Assembly (NCBI RefSeq): GCF_029675105.1
Contig: NZ_JAQQFV010000008.1
Coordinates: 62,001 to 126,000 of the forward strand
DNA length: 64,000 nt
Source of the DNA: Nocardia anocheti
Lineage (GTDB): Bacteria; Actinomycetota; Actinomycetes; Mycobacteriales; Mycobacteriaceae
Reading direction: 5' to 3'
Part shown: piece after piece, positions 1 through 7,870 of the stretch
How positions within the stretch are numbered: position 1 is the first letter of the stretch
Layout of the letters: every line of letters starts with the position of its first letter
Notes under the pieces: model-generated
What the model was told of the DNA's origin: nothing
Seen by the model: the letters and a program-made list of their open reading frames with translations, nothing else
The model's database searches: none
Position numbers and translations under genes: made by a program

Positions 1-806
1 CGCCGGGCGCGCTGACCGGATTCGTCGGCGGCAACGGCGCGGGCAAGACCACCACCATGCGGATGATCATGGGCGTGCTGGCCGTGCAGGGCGGGGAGAT
101 CCGCTGGGACGGCAAGCCGGTGACCGCGCTGGACCGGCGGGGCTTCGGGTACATGCCCGAGGAGCGGGGGCTCTATCCCAAGCAGCCGGTCCTCGATCAG
201 CTGGTCTATCTGGCCCGGCTGCGCGGACTGGACGCGGCCGAGGCCAAGCGGCGGGCCGGGGAACTGCTCGCGCGCTTCGGGCTGGCCGAGCGGGGTAGGG
301 ACAAACTCGAGTCGCTGTCGCTGGGCAATCAGCAGCGGGTGCAGATCGCGGCCGCGGTGATCGCCCAGCCCACGGCGCTGATCCTGGACGAGCCGTTCTC
401 CGGGCTGGACCCGGCCGCAGTGGATTCCATGGTGGAACTGTTGCGTGAATACGCCGATCAGGGTGTGCCGGTGCTGTTCTCCTCGCATCAGCTGGATCTG
501 GTGGAGCGATTGTGCGATCAGCTGGTCATCCTGGCCGGTGGCCGGGTGGTCGGGCAGGGCTCGGTGGAGTCGCTGCGCGCCGGTGGCGCGGCCCGGTACC
601 GGCTGGTCGTCGACGGTGATCCGGCGTGGTTGCGCGAATTCGCCGGGGTGCGGGTGATCTCGTTGGACGGTCCGGTCGCCCAGCTGGAACTGACAGGGAC
701 GAGCACCGACGCGGTGCTGACCGAGGCGCTGGCGCGCGGGTCGGTGCGGGAGTTCGCCGAGGCGCGGCCCACCGTCGCCGAGATCTACCGGGAGGTGACG
801 GCATGA
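1..806 (+). CDS. ABC transporter ATP-binding protein (5' end outside window)
   Basis: This is the ATPase subunit of an ABC-2 type exporter; it would power the permease encoded just downstream. The reading frame is open from base 3, so the true start lies left of the window. Visible motifs are a Walker A loop (GGNGAGKTTT, bases 30-59), a degenerate signature (SLGNQQRV, near base 320), Walker B (LILDEPFSGLDP, near base 380) and a switch histidine (SSHQLD). The C-terminal extension of about 80 residues is usual in NatA-like drug or sodium exporters. The stop overlaps an ATG (ATGA at 803), so the next frame is translationally coupled. The substrate cannot be read from the sequence. Confidence 0.9.
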   Translation, partial: PGALTGFVGGNGAGKTTTMRMIMGVLAVQGGEIRWDGKPVTALDRRGFGYMPEERGLYPKQPVLDQLVYLARLRGLDAAEAKRRAGELLARFGLAERGRDKLESLSLGNQQRVQIAAAVIAQPTALILDEPFSGLDPAAVDSMVELLREYADQGVPVLFSSHQLDLVERLCDQLVILAGGRVVGQGSVESLRAGGAARYRLVVDGDPAWLREFAGVRVISLDGPVAQLELTGTSTDAVLTEALARGSVREFAEARPTVAEIYREVTA

Positions 807-868
807 GAACTCAGCGGCCGCAGGTGACCACCGACGACGCCCGAGCGTGCCAGGAGGCCCGAGTATGA
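803..868 (+). CDS. possible 21-residue coupling ORF between ABC ATPase and permease
   Basis: The ATG at 803 overlaps the ATPase stop as ATGA, and the ORF's own TGA overlaps the permease start as ATGA at 865. The peptide would be MRTQRPQVTTDDARACQEARV. The frame precisely bridges the 58-base gap, as expected of a translational-coupling leader that delivers ribosomes to the permease start. It may equally be chance, since short open frames are common at this GC content. I see no domain and no independent ribosome-binding site for it. Confidence 0.3.
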   Translation: MRTQRPQVTTDDARACQEARV

Positions 869-2034
869 GTGGAGTGTGGCGGATCGTCGCCGCCAGGGAG
901 ATCGTGGTGAAGCTGCGCGATCGCAACTTTGTCGTGTCGACCGTGGTCACCATCGTCGCGATCGTGGCGTCGCTGGCCATCAGCGGATTCCTCAGCAGCA
1001 GGCCCGACAAGGTCGACGTGGCGATCACCGGGCCCGAGACGGCCGTCGTCCTCGACACCGCCAACGGCCTGGCCGACGCCGCCGACAGCGACACCACCTT
1101 CACCGGCCATCCGGCCGCCGATCGCGCGGCCGTGGAACAGCAGGTCCGCGACGAAACCGTCGACGTGGGTCTGGTGCCCGCCGAATCCGGTGGCTGGCTG
1201 CTGCTCGGCAAGACCGCCGAGGACGACAACGCCACCACCTACATCACCGCCGCCGCCCAGCAGCTCGCCCTGCAACGCAATGCCGAGGCCGCGGGCGTCT
1301 CGCTCGCGGAACTGGGTCGCGGCGCGGACGTGCGCTACGACCTGTTGGAGACGAGCGCGATCGACCCGGGCCTGAGCAAGATCGTGGCGCTGGTGTTCGC
1401 CTTCCTGTTCTATCTGGCCTCGGTGCTGTTCGGCATGTCCATCGCGCAGAGCGTGGTGGAGGAGAAGCAGAACCGGATCGTGGAGATCCTGGCCAGCGCG
1501 ATGCCGCTGCGGCAGTTGCTGATCGGCAAGGTCGTCGGTAATTCGGTGCTGGCCTTCGCGCAGCTGGCGTTGTTCGTCGGCGCCGGGCTGGCGGGGCTGG
1601 CGGCGACCGGCAAGGCCGATCAGCTGGGGCAGATCGCCGGGGCCGCGGGCTGGTTCATCGTGTTCTTCCTGGTCGGGTTCATCGCGCTGGCCAGCCTGTG
1701 GGCGGTGGCCGGTGCGCTGGCCACCCGCAGCGAGGACCTGCAGTCCACCGCCACTCCCCTGTCGATGCTGATCATGATCGTGCTGTTCGCTGGCATCTTC
1801 CTCAGCGGCACCGCGCGGGTGGTTGCCTCCTATGTGCCGATCATGTCGATCGTCGCGATGCCGGGGCGGCTGGCCGAGGGCACCGCGGCCTGGTGGGAAC
1901 CGATCGTCGCGCTGGTGCTGATGGGAGTGGCGGCCTACGCCATCGTCGTCGTGGCGGAGAAGATCTACCGGCGGTCGCTCATGCAGACCCAGGGCCGTCT
2001 GACCATGCGCCAGGCCCTGGCACTCGAGGACTAG
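865..2034 (+). CDS. ABC-2 type transporter permease (NatB-like)
   Basis: This is the membrane subunit of the exporter powered by the upstream ATPase. The 389-residue product has an N-terminal membrane segment (about residues 20-45), an extracytoplasmic domain of about 125 residues, then five or six C-terminal membrane segments. That is the layout of the ABC2_membrane_3/NatB family. I chose the ATG at 865 over the GTG at 847 because a purine-rich AGGAGGCC site sits at 851-858, inside the longer version. The segment SIAQSVVEEKQNRIVEILASAMP, split by the first loop after the extracytoplasmic domain, is a typical family motif. The substrate is unknown. Confidence 0.85.
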   Translation: MSGVWRIVAAREIVVKLRDRNFVVSTVVTIVAIVASLAISGFLSSRPDKVDVAITGPETAVVLDTANGLADAADSDTTFTGHPAADRAAVEQQVRDETVDVGLVPAESGGWLLLGKTAEDDNATTYITAAAQQLALQRNAEAAGVSLAELGRGADVRYDLLETSAIDPGLSKIVALVFAFLFYLASVLFGMSIAQSVVEEKQNRIVEILASAMPLRQLLIGKVVGNSVLAFAQLALFVGAGLAGLAATGKADQLGQIAGAAGWFIVFFLVGFIALASLWAVAGALATRSEDLQSTATPLSMLIMIVLFAGIFLSGTARVVASYVPIMSIVAMPGRLAEGTAAWWEPIVALVLMGVAAYAIVVVAEKIYRRSLMQTQGRLTMRQALALED

Positions 2035-2178
2035 CGCGAGCCATGTCCGCCGACGCGGCGAGGGTACCGACCGGGAGATGGGACCGCCGCACCGCGACCG
2101 GTCCGGATCTCGGGCCGCGCCGGTGATATCGGCGACCGGTGCTTGCACATCGTCGTCGGGAGCGGATTGAATGCGGAC

Positions 2179-3357
2179 GTGAGTAGTACGCGGGAATTCG
2201 ATGTGTGCGTCGTCGGGCTCGGCCCGACGGGGCGGGGGCTGGCGCATCGGGCGGCGGTGGCCGGACTGCGGGTCGCGGCCGTGGACCCCCGGCCCGAACG
2301 GCTGTTCCCGCCGACCTTCTCCTGCTGGGTCGACGAGCTGCCGGACTGGCTGCCCGAGACGGTGATCGCGCAGCGCATCGCGACCCCGACGGTGTGGACG
2401 AAGACCGAGCACCGGATTCCGCGTGAGTACTGCGTGCTGTCCAAGGCCGGGCTGCACGCGGCGCTGGCCCTCGACGACGCCACCGTCTTCGCCGAGCGCG
2501 CCCGCCGGGTCGACCAGCACGAGGTGGAACTCGCCGACGGGACCGTCATCGGGGCGAACACCGTCTTCGACACCCGCGGCCTGCCGACCCTGGGCAAGCG
2601 CCGCGCCGCCTCCGCGCACGGCATCTTCGTCGACGCCGAGACCGCCGCACCCATGGTCGCCGACGGCGAGGGCCTGCTGCTGGACTGGCGCCCCGAGAAC
2701 GGCGCGGGCCCGGACGAGCCGCCCTCGTTCCTCTACGCGGTACCGCTCGGCGACGGCACGGTGATCTTCGAGGAGACCAGCCTGGGGCTGCGCGGCGGTA
2801 TGCCCCAGCACGAACTACGCAAGCGCACCCTGGCCCGGCTCGCCGCGCACGGCATCGTCCTGCGCGGGGACGAGCCCAGCGAGGCCGCGCACTATCCGCT
2901 CGACCAGCCGCCGCCGAAGAAGGGCGCGGCCGTGGCGGTCCCGTTCGGCTCGCGCGGCGGCATGATGCACCCGTGCACCGGCTATAGCGTGGCCGATTCG
3001 CTGGCCCTGATCGACACCGCTGTCACCGCCGTCCAGCGCGGCGCGGACCCCGTCGAGGCGCTGTGGCCCTGGCAGGCGCGGGCGGTCTACTGGATGCGGA
3101 TGCGCGGCCTGTTCGGCCTGGGCCGACTCACCACCGCCCAGTCGATCGCCATGTTCGAGGCGTTCTTCACCGAGTCCGAACGCGGCCAGCGCGCGCTGCT
3201 CTCGGCCCACGACGACTACACCGCCCTCGGCGCGGTGCTGTTCAACACCGTCGCGCACACCTGGCCGTTCCGCTGGCGCTACGACCTGGTCGGCTGGACC
3301 AATCGCGATCGCTGGGTCGACTACCCGTTCGCGCCCGCCGAGGCGCACACCGGCTGA
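2179..3357 (+). CDS. lycopene cyclase family FAD-dependent protein
   Basis: The product resembles lycopene beta/epsilon cyclases (CrtL/CrtY type), which bind FAD or NAD and cyclise the ends of linear carotenoids. The N-terminus is a Rossmann dinucleotide fold (VCVVGLGPTGRG, then the strand ending AAVDPRPE), followed by a WVDELPDWL segment typical of the family. The middle contains the FLYAVPLGDGTVIFEETSL cyclase segment and the GGMMHPCTGYSVADSL segment. The start is uncertain: GTG 2179 puts the Rossmann strand six residues in; TTG 2167 has GGAG just upstream; a TTG at 2143 is also open. No other carotenoid gene is in the window, so the substrate is inferred from family alone. Confidence 0.75.
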   Translation: MSSTREFDVCVVGLGPTGRGLAHRAAVAGLRVAAVDPRPERLFPPTFSCWVDELPDWLPETVIAQRIATPTVWTKTEHRIPREYCVLSKAGLHAALALDDATVFAERARRVDQHEVELADGTVIGANTVFDTRGLPTLGKRRAASAHGIFVDAETAAPMVADGEGLLLDWRPENGAGPDEPPSFLYAVPLGDGTVIFEETSLGLRGGMPQHELRKRTLARLAAHGIVLRGDEPSEAAHYPLDQPPPKKGAAVAVPFGSRGGMMHPCTGYSVADSLALIDTAVTAVQRGADPVEALWPWQARAVYWMRMRGLFGLGRLTTAQSIAMFEAFFTESERGQRALLSAHDDYTALGAVLFNTVAHTWPFRWRYDLVGWTNRDRWVDYPFAPAEAHTG

Positions 3358-3411
3358 AACAGCGACGCCCGCAGTCACGAGGACTCCGGGGCGCGGCTGA
3401 TGGTGCCGAGA

Positions 3412-4239
3412 CTATGCCGTCTGCGCGGCTTTCTTGTATCCCGCGATGGCCGGGTAGGCGAACACCGCGATCATGCCGACCGTCCAGGCCAGCGTCTTGA
3501 GCAGCGGCTCGGTCACCGGGCCGCCGTAGGACAGGCCGATCATGGCGTCGATCGCGCAGCTCATCGGCTGGTTGGCGACGATGGTCTGCAGCCAGGTCGG
3601 GTAGGCGATGATCGGCACGAAACCGGTGTTGAAGAACATCAGCAGCGTGTTGACGATGCCGATCAGGCTCACCAGCATCACGCCCTCGGTGATGGTGGCC
3701 AGCGCCGTCACCATCACCGCGAAGCCGAGCCCGAACAGCACTGGCACGCTGACCAGCGCGATGTTCGTCAGCGGCGACTCCATGAACAGGAAGCCCAGCG
3801 GCACCGCGACCAGCAGCACGATGATCGTGGTGATCAGGATGCGCAGCACCTCGGCCAGCAACCGGCCGGTGAGCAGCGAGGCCTTGTTCAGCGGCATCGT
3901 GTAGAAGCGGCTGAGCAATCCGGCCGCCTTCTCGCGCTTGAAGCCGAGGGCGCTGACGACCGCGCCGGTCATGGCGGCGACCAGCGTGAGCAGCGCGGCC
4001 TGGCCGTAGATGGCGGGCATGCCGCCGTAGGCGGTGATGTAGTCGCCGAGCACGATGCGGAACATCAGCAGGGTCACCGCCGGGTAGGCGATGGTCTGGA
4101 TGGTGGTCGACGGGTCGCGCAGCCACACCATCAGCAGGCGCTTGGCCTGGATGACGCTGTGCGTGGCCCACACCGACACCGCGCCCTCGGGCTTGGCGTG
4201 CACCTCCGGCAGCTGGGCCGCGGTCAGGGTTGTCGTCAT
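3412..4239 (-). CDS. ABC-2 transporter permease, DrrC-like
   Basis: This is the second membrane subunit of a DrrABC-type exporter (daunorubicin-resistance and mycobacterial lipid exporter family). The 275-residue product has about six membrane segments after a cytoplasmic N-terminus with LLMVWLRDPSTTIQTIAYP, a family hallmark. The ATG at 4239 overlaps the stop of the upstream permease as ATGA and follows a GTGAGG site, so I prefer it to the GTG at 4260. Tight coupling with the two upstream genes shows that the three subunits are made together. Substrate unknown; lipid or peptide export would fit the neighbouring NRPS genes but is inference. Confidence 0.85.
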   Translation of the reverse strand: MTTTLTAAQLPEVHAKPEGAVSVWATHSVIQAKRLLMVWLRDPSTTIQTIAYPAVTLLMFRIVLGDYITAYGGMPAIYGQAALLTLVAAMTGAVVSALGFKREKAAGLLSRFYTMPLNKASLLTGRLLAEVLRILITTIIVLLVAVPLGFLFMESPLTNIALVSVPVLFGLGFAVMVTALATITEGVMLVSLIGIVNTLLMFFNTGFVPIIAYPTWLQTIVANQPMSCAIDAMIGLSYGGPVTEPLLKTLAWTVGMIAVFAYPAIAGYKKAAQTA

Positions 4240-5045
4240 GATCGCCTCACACTCGCCCACACAGCCAGTGGGAGGAAGAAGATGGCCAGCCCGCCGAGCC
4301 AGACCAGCGAGACCCAGGTGCCCGCCCAGCTCAGATCACCGGCGGCCATGTCGCTGAGGGTCTGCGCGGCCTGCGAGATCGGCTGGTTGCGCGCGAAGGC
4401 CCGCGCCCAGGTGGGGAACGCCTGCTCGGGCACGAAACCGGTGGAGAGCATGCCGAAGATCAGGATGGGCAGGGTGAGCGCCTGGCTCAGTGCCTCGGGG
4501 TTCTTGGTGAGGCTGCCCAGCGCGTCGGCGCCCAGCGTGAGCACCACGCCGACCGCCAGGGCGAACCCGACGAAGGCCAGCGCCTGCACCCAGCCGCCGG
4601 TGAACCGGAAGCCGATCAGATAGCCGTAGCCGACGGTGGCGATCAGCGAGACCACCGAGCGCACGATGCCCGCGCTGATCCGCGAGAGCAGCGGCACCAG
4701 CGACCCGATCGGCATGGTCTGCAACCGGGTGCTCAGGCCGGTGAGCGCCTCGAACGCGGCCAGCTGGGCGTTCGACATCATGGTCATGGCCATGGTCTGC
4801 AGCACGATGATCGGCATCACGTACTGCGCGTAATCGATGCCCTGCACCTTCATGACATAGCGCAGCGGCAGGTAGAACGCGACCGTGATGACCAGCGGGA
4901 ACAGCACCGCGACGATCAGCTCGCCCTTGGTGACCATGGTGCGCACGATGCGCCCGGTCAGCGCGCGCCACTGCGCGAAGCTGCTCGGACGCGCCTCGGG
5001 GAGATCGGCGAACAGCGTGTTCGCCGTGACGGCGGGGGCACTCAC
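4236..5045 (-). CDS. ABC-2 transporter permease, DrrB-like
   Basis: This is the first membrane subunit of the DrrABC-type exporter: 269 residues, about six membrane segments, related to its neighbour and ending QPISQAAQTLSDMAAGDLSWAG before the last helix. The start is a GTG (5045-5043) that overlaps the ATPase stop as GTGA, so the open frame further upstream is only antiphase extension inside the ATPase gene. Its own stop overlaps the DrrC-like start. The predicted stoichiometry is one DrrB, one DrrC and two DrrA, as known for the family. Confidence 0.85.
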   Translation of the reverse strand: MSAPAVTANTLFADLPEARPSSFAQWRALTGRIVRTMVTKGELIVAVLFPLVITVAFYLPLRYVMKVQGIDYAQYVMPIIVLQTMAMTMMSNAQLAAFEALTGLSTRLQTMPIGSLVPLLSRISAGIVRSVVSLIATVGYGYLIGFRFTGGWVQALAFVGFALAVGVVLTLGADALGSLTKNPEALSQALTLPILIFGMLSTGFVPEQAFPTWARAFARNQPISQAAQTLSDMAAGDLSWAGTWVSLVWLGGLAIFFLPLAVWASVRRS

Positions 5046-6046
5046 TGATGCCCGCCCGAGTGGCCGGTGATCGAGAGGAACACGTCGTCGAGCGAGGGCC
5101 TGCGCAGCGCGATGTCGGCCAGGTCGATGCCAGCGGCGTCGAGTCTGCGCAGCGCCTCGGCCAGGGTGGCGGCACCGTCGGGGGCGGGCACCGAGAGCTT
5201 GTCGGCGCCGCTGATCTCGGCGGCCACGGCGGCCGGGACCAGATCGCCCAGCGCCTGCACGGTCGCGGCCAGCTTGCTCGGGTCCAGCGGGACGATCTCG
5301 CAGAAGCTGCCGCCGGTCTTGGCCTTGAGCTGGTCGGCGGTGCCCTCCGCGATGACGGTGCCCTTGTCGATGACGATGATGTTGTCGCTGAGCACGTCGG
5401 CCTCTTCGAGGTACTGCGTGGTGAGCAGCACCGTGATGCCCTGGTTCTTCAGCGCCGTGACCAGGTCCCACACGCCCTGGCGGCTGCGCGGGTCGAGGCC
5501 GGTGGTCGGCTCGTCGAGGAACACCACCTCCGGCCGTACCACCAGACCGCAGGCGATGTCGACGCGTCGGCGCATACCGCCGGAGTAGTTGCGCACCGCG
5601 CGCTTACCCGCGCTGACCAGGTCGAATTCCTCGAGCAGCACCTCGGCGCGCTTGCGGGCGGCCGACTTGGTCAGACCCATCAGGCGGCCGAACAGCTCGA
5701 GGTTCTCCCGGCCGGTGAGGTTCTCGTCGAGGGCGGCGTACTGGCCGGTCATCATGATCGCGCGGCGCACCCCGGCGGCGTCGGTGCGCACGTCGTGCCC
5801 GGCGACCACGGCGGTGCCGGAGTCGGGGCTGAGCAGGGTGGACAGGATCTTGACCGTGGTGGTCTTGCCCGCGCCGTTGGGTCCGAGGATGCCGAGCACG
5901 CTGGCGCGTTCGGCCTGGAAACTGATGCCTTGCAGGGCGTGCACGTCGCCGAAGGACTTGCGCACGTCGGATACCAGCACCGCGGGCTCGTCGCGCCGCT
6001 GCGCGAGGCCACCTGCGGGCGCATCCACTGAGTTCGAACTCGGCAT
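5042..6046 (-). CDS. ABC transporter ATPase, daunorubicin-resistance (DrrA) type
   Basis: This 334-residue ATPase powers the two permeases encoded directly after it. Walker A is GPNGAGKTTT (residues 55-64), the signature is YSGGMRRRVDIA (about 150), Walker B is VVFLDEPTTGLDPRSR (about 170), and the C-terminal LRRPSLDDVFLSITG is typical of DrrA proteins. The ATG at 6046 is preceded by GGTGGAGAG at ideal spacing; the open frame continues upstream but its sequence is not protein-like. The gene is divergent from the aldehyde-dehydrogenase-like gene, and the two share a 303-base regulatory region. Confidence 0.9.
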   Translation of the reverse strand: MPSSNSVDAPAGGLAQRRDEPAVLVSDVRKSFGDVHALQGISFQAERASVLGILGPNGAGKTTTVKILSTLLSPDSGTAVVAGHDVRTDAAGVRRAIMMTGQYAALDENLTGRENLELFGRLMGLTKSAARKRAEVLLEEFDLVSAGKRAVRNYSGGMRRRVDIACGLVVRPEVVFLDEPTTGLDPRSRQGVWDLVTALKNQGITVLLTTQYLEEADVLSDNIIVIDKGTVIAEGTADQLKAKTGGSFCEIVPLDPSKLAATVQALGDLVPAAVAAEISGADKLSVPAPDGAATLAEALRRLDAAGIDLADIALRRPSLDDVFLSITGHSGGHQ

Positions 6047-6349
6047 CAACTCTCCACCATCGGTCCGGGCGCGCGCGACCCGCTGGGAGGCGCGCACACG
6101 GAATTTTTCGTCTCGGTAGGTGATCCATACCGTTCGGCGCGATGTTACCGGTCCGGCGCATCCGCTGGTCGCGTCTCGGTCTGACTCGTCCGTTTTCCAC
6201 ACCTGTGTGGTCTTGCTCACGAGGGCAGTGCAAGGGCAGTGCGACGACCTTGTCGGGCCGCCCGGGCGGCCATACGCTGACTTTCGGGGAAACACTCGTC
6301 TCACCGGCCCGTTCCGACGGGCGTGTTCGATCCGCCGTGAGAGGTGACA
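6047..6349. promoter_or_regulatory. divergent intergenic region with operator-like repeats
   Basis: This stretch separates the DrrABC operon from the aldehyde-dehydrogenase-like gene and holds no gene I can support. It contains an inverted repeat CCACAC-CT-GTGTGG at 6197-6210 and a direct repeat AGGGCAGTGC at 6222-6231 and 6233-6242 (11-base period, one helical turn). Both look like regulator binding sites. The cognate regulator is unknown; the tandem TetR at 7871-9106 is the nearest candidate. Confidence 0.45.
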
Positions 6350-7861
6350 ATGATCGAGTCAGCACCGGCGGGCGCCACCGCGCCCGCGGGCCGAACCGAC
6401 GTGCTGACGTCGTTCGACCCACGCACCGGCGAACAACTCACGCAGTATCCCGTCACCAGCGCCGCCGAGGTCACCCGCGCGGTCCGCACCGCCAGGGCCA
6501 CCCAGAACTGGTGGGCCGAACTGGGTTTCGGTGACCGCAGGCGCCTGCTGCTGAAGTGGCGCCGTCACATCGCCCGCAATGCCAACGCCCTGGTCGAGGT
6601 CCTGCGCAGCGAGACCGGCAAGCCCGAGGCCGACGCGGCACTCGAGGTGATGCTGGCGGTGGAGAACCTGGACTGGGCCGCCCGCAACGCCGAGCGCACG
6701 CTGGGCCGCAAGCGACTGCCCTCGGGCTGGTTCACCCGCAACCAGCACGCCTCGGTCGGCTATCTCCCGCTGGGTGTGGTCGGGGTACTCGGCGCCTGGA
6801 ACAACCCGGTCTTCACGCCGATGGGTGCCATCGCCTACGCCATGGCCGCGGGCAACACCGTGGTGTTCAAGCCGCACGAGCTCACCACCGGCGTCGGCGT
6901 CTGGCTGGCCCAGAGCTGGACCGACATCGCCCCCGACCATCCCGTCCTACAGGTCGTCACCGGTGACGAGCGCACCTCGACCACGCTGTGCCGGGCCGAG
7001 GTCGACAAGATCGCCTACGCCGGTCCCGAGGCGGGCGGGCGCGAGGTGATCGCCCAGTGCGCGCGCACGCTCACGCCGGTGGTCGTCGAGCACAGCGGCA
7101 AGGGCAGCATGATCGTGCACGTCGACGCGGTGCTCGACGCGGCGGCCGAGGCCGCGGTGTTCGGCGCGATGGCCAACGCGGGCCAGAACGCCACCGGCAT
7201 CCAGCGCTGTTATGTCGCCGACTCGGTGTTCGACGATTTCCTGGCCAGGGTGGCCGAGCGCGCGGCCCGGTTGCGGCCCGGCGCCGACCATCGCGCCGCC
7301 TACGGGCCCATGATCAACGCCGCCCAGGTCGACGTGGTGCGCCGCCAGGTCCGCGACGCCATCGCCCGTGGCGGGCACGCGGTACTCGGCGGTCCCGAGT
7401 CCTTCCGCGACCCGTATGTGGAGCCGATCGTGCTGGCCGAGGTGCCCGAGGAGAGCATCGCCATCACCGGCGAGGGCATCGGCCCGGTGCTGGTGGTCAA
7501 CCGGGTGGCCGACCTGGCCGACGCCGTCACCCGGGTGAACGCGGCGGGCAACGGCATCGCCGTCACGGTGTTCACCCTCGATATCGCCAGCGCCGAATTC
7601 ATCGCCGAACAGCTGAAAGTCGGCGTGGTGACGGTGAATTCGTCCACCGCCTTCACCGGCATTCCGGCACTGCCCTTCGGCGGGGTCGGTGAATACGGCC
7701 AGGGCCACAGCCACGGCCAGCAGGGCCTCTACGAGTACAGCCGCACCATGGCCATCGCCCGCAGGCGCTACCGCGCGCCCGTGCGGCTGTCCACCTTCGA
7801 CCGCCACCCGCGCCACCTGCGCACCGCCAAGGCGTTCTTCCGGTTACGCCACGGCCGCTGA
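6350..7861 (+). CDS. aldehyde dehydrogenase family protein lacking the catalytic cysteine
   Basis: The 503-residue product is a full-length member of the NAD(P)-dependent aldehyde dehydrogenase superfamily, closest in motif style to coniferyl/succinate-semialdehyde dehydrogenases. It keeps the cofactor-site segment GAWNNPVFTPMGAI, the lysine-containing VVFKPHE, and the general-base glutamate in VVVEHSGKG (Glu247). The NAGQxC motif, however, reads NAGQNATG: the catalytic Cys is Ala281 (codon GCC, 7190-7192). The nearest cysteine (Cys287) is six residues on and is not the nucleophile position. Normal oxidation through a thiohemiacetal should therefore be impossible. The ATG at 6350 follows GAGAGG. 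It may be a binding or scaffold pseudoenzyme. Confidence 0.85.
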   Translation: MIESAPAGATAPAGRTDVLTSFDPRTGEQLTQYPVTSAAEVTRAVRTARATQNWWAELGFGDRRRLLLKWRRHIARNANALVEVLRSETGKPEADAALEVMLAVENLDWAARNAERTLGRKRLPSGWFTRNQHASVGYLPLGVVGVLGAWNNPVFTPMGAIAYAMAAGNTVVFKPHELTTGVGVWLAQSWTDIAPDHPVLQVVTGDERTSTTLCRAEVDKIAYAGPEAGGREVIAQCARTLTPVVVEHSGKGSMIVHVDAVLDAAAEAAVFGAMANAGQNATGIQRCYVADSVFDDFLARVAERAARLRPGADHRAAYGPMINAAQVDVVRRQVRDAIARGGHAVLGGPESFRDPYVEPIVLAEVPEESIAITGEGIGPVLVVNRVADLADAVTRVNAAGNGIAVTVFTLDIASAEFIAEQLKVGVVTVNSSTAFTGIPALPFGGVGEYGQGHSHGQQGLYEYSRTMAIARRRYRAPVRLSTFDRHPRHLRTAKAFFRLRHGR

Positions 7862-7870
7862 GACCCCGGC

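Noticed and set aside
811..2811. Long minus-strand open frame opposite the ABC permease and cyclase genes
   Set aside because: It is the antisense shadow of two recognisable plus-strand genes, with low-complexity His/Arg/Gln composition.
5046..5471. N-terminal extension of the DrrB-like permease
   Set aside because: It lies in another frame of the DrrA-like gene; the GTGA overlap at 5045 and the membrane-protein alignment place the start there.
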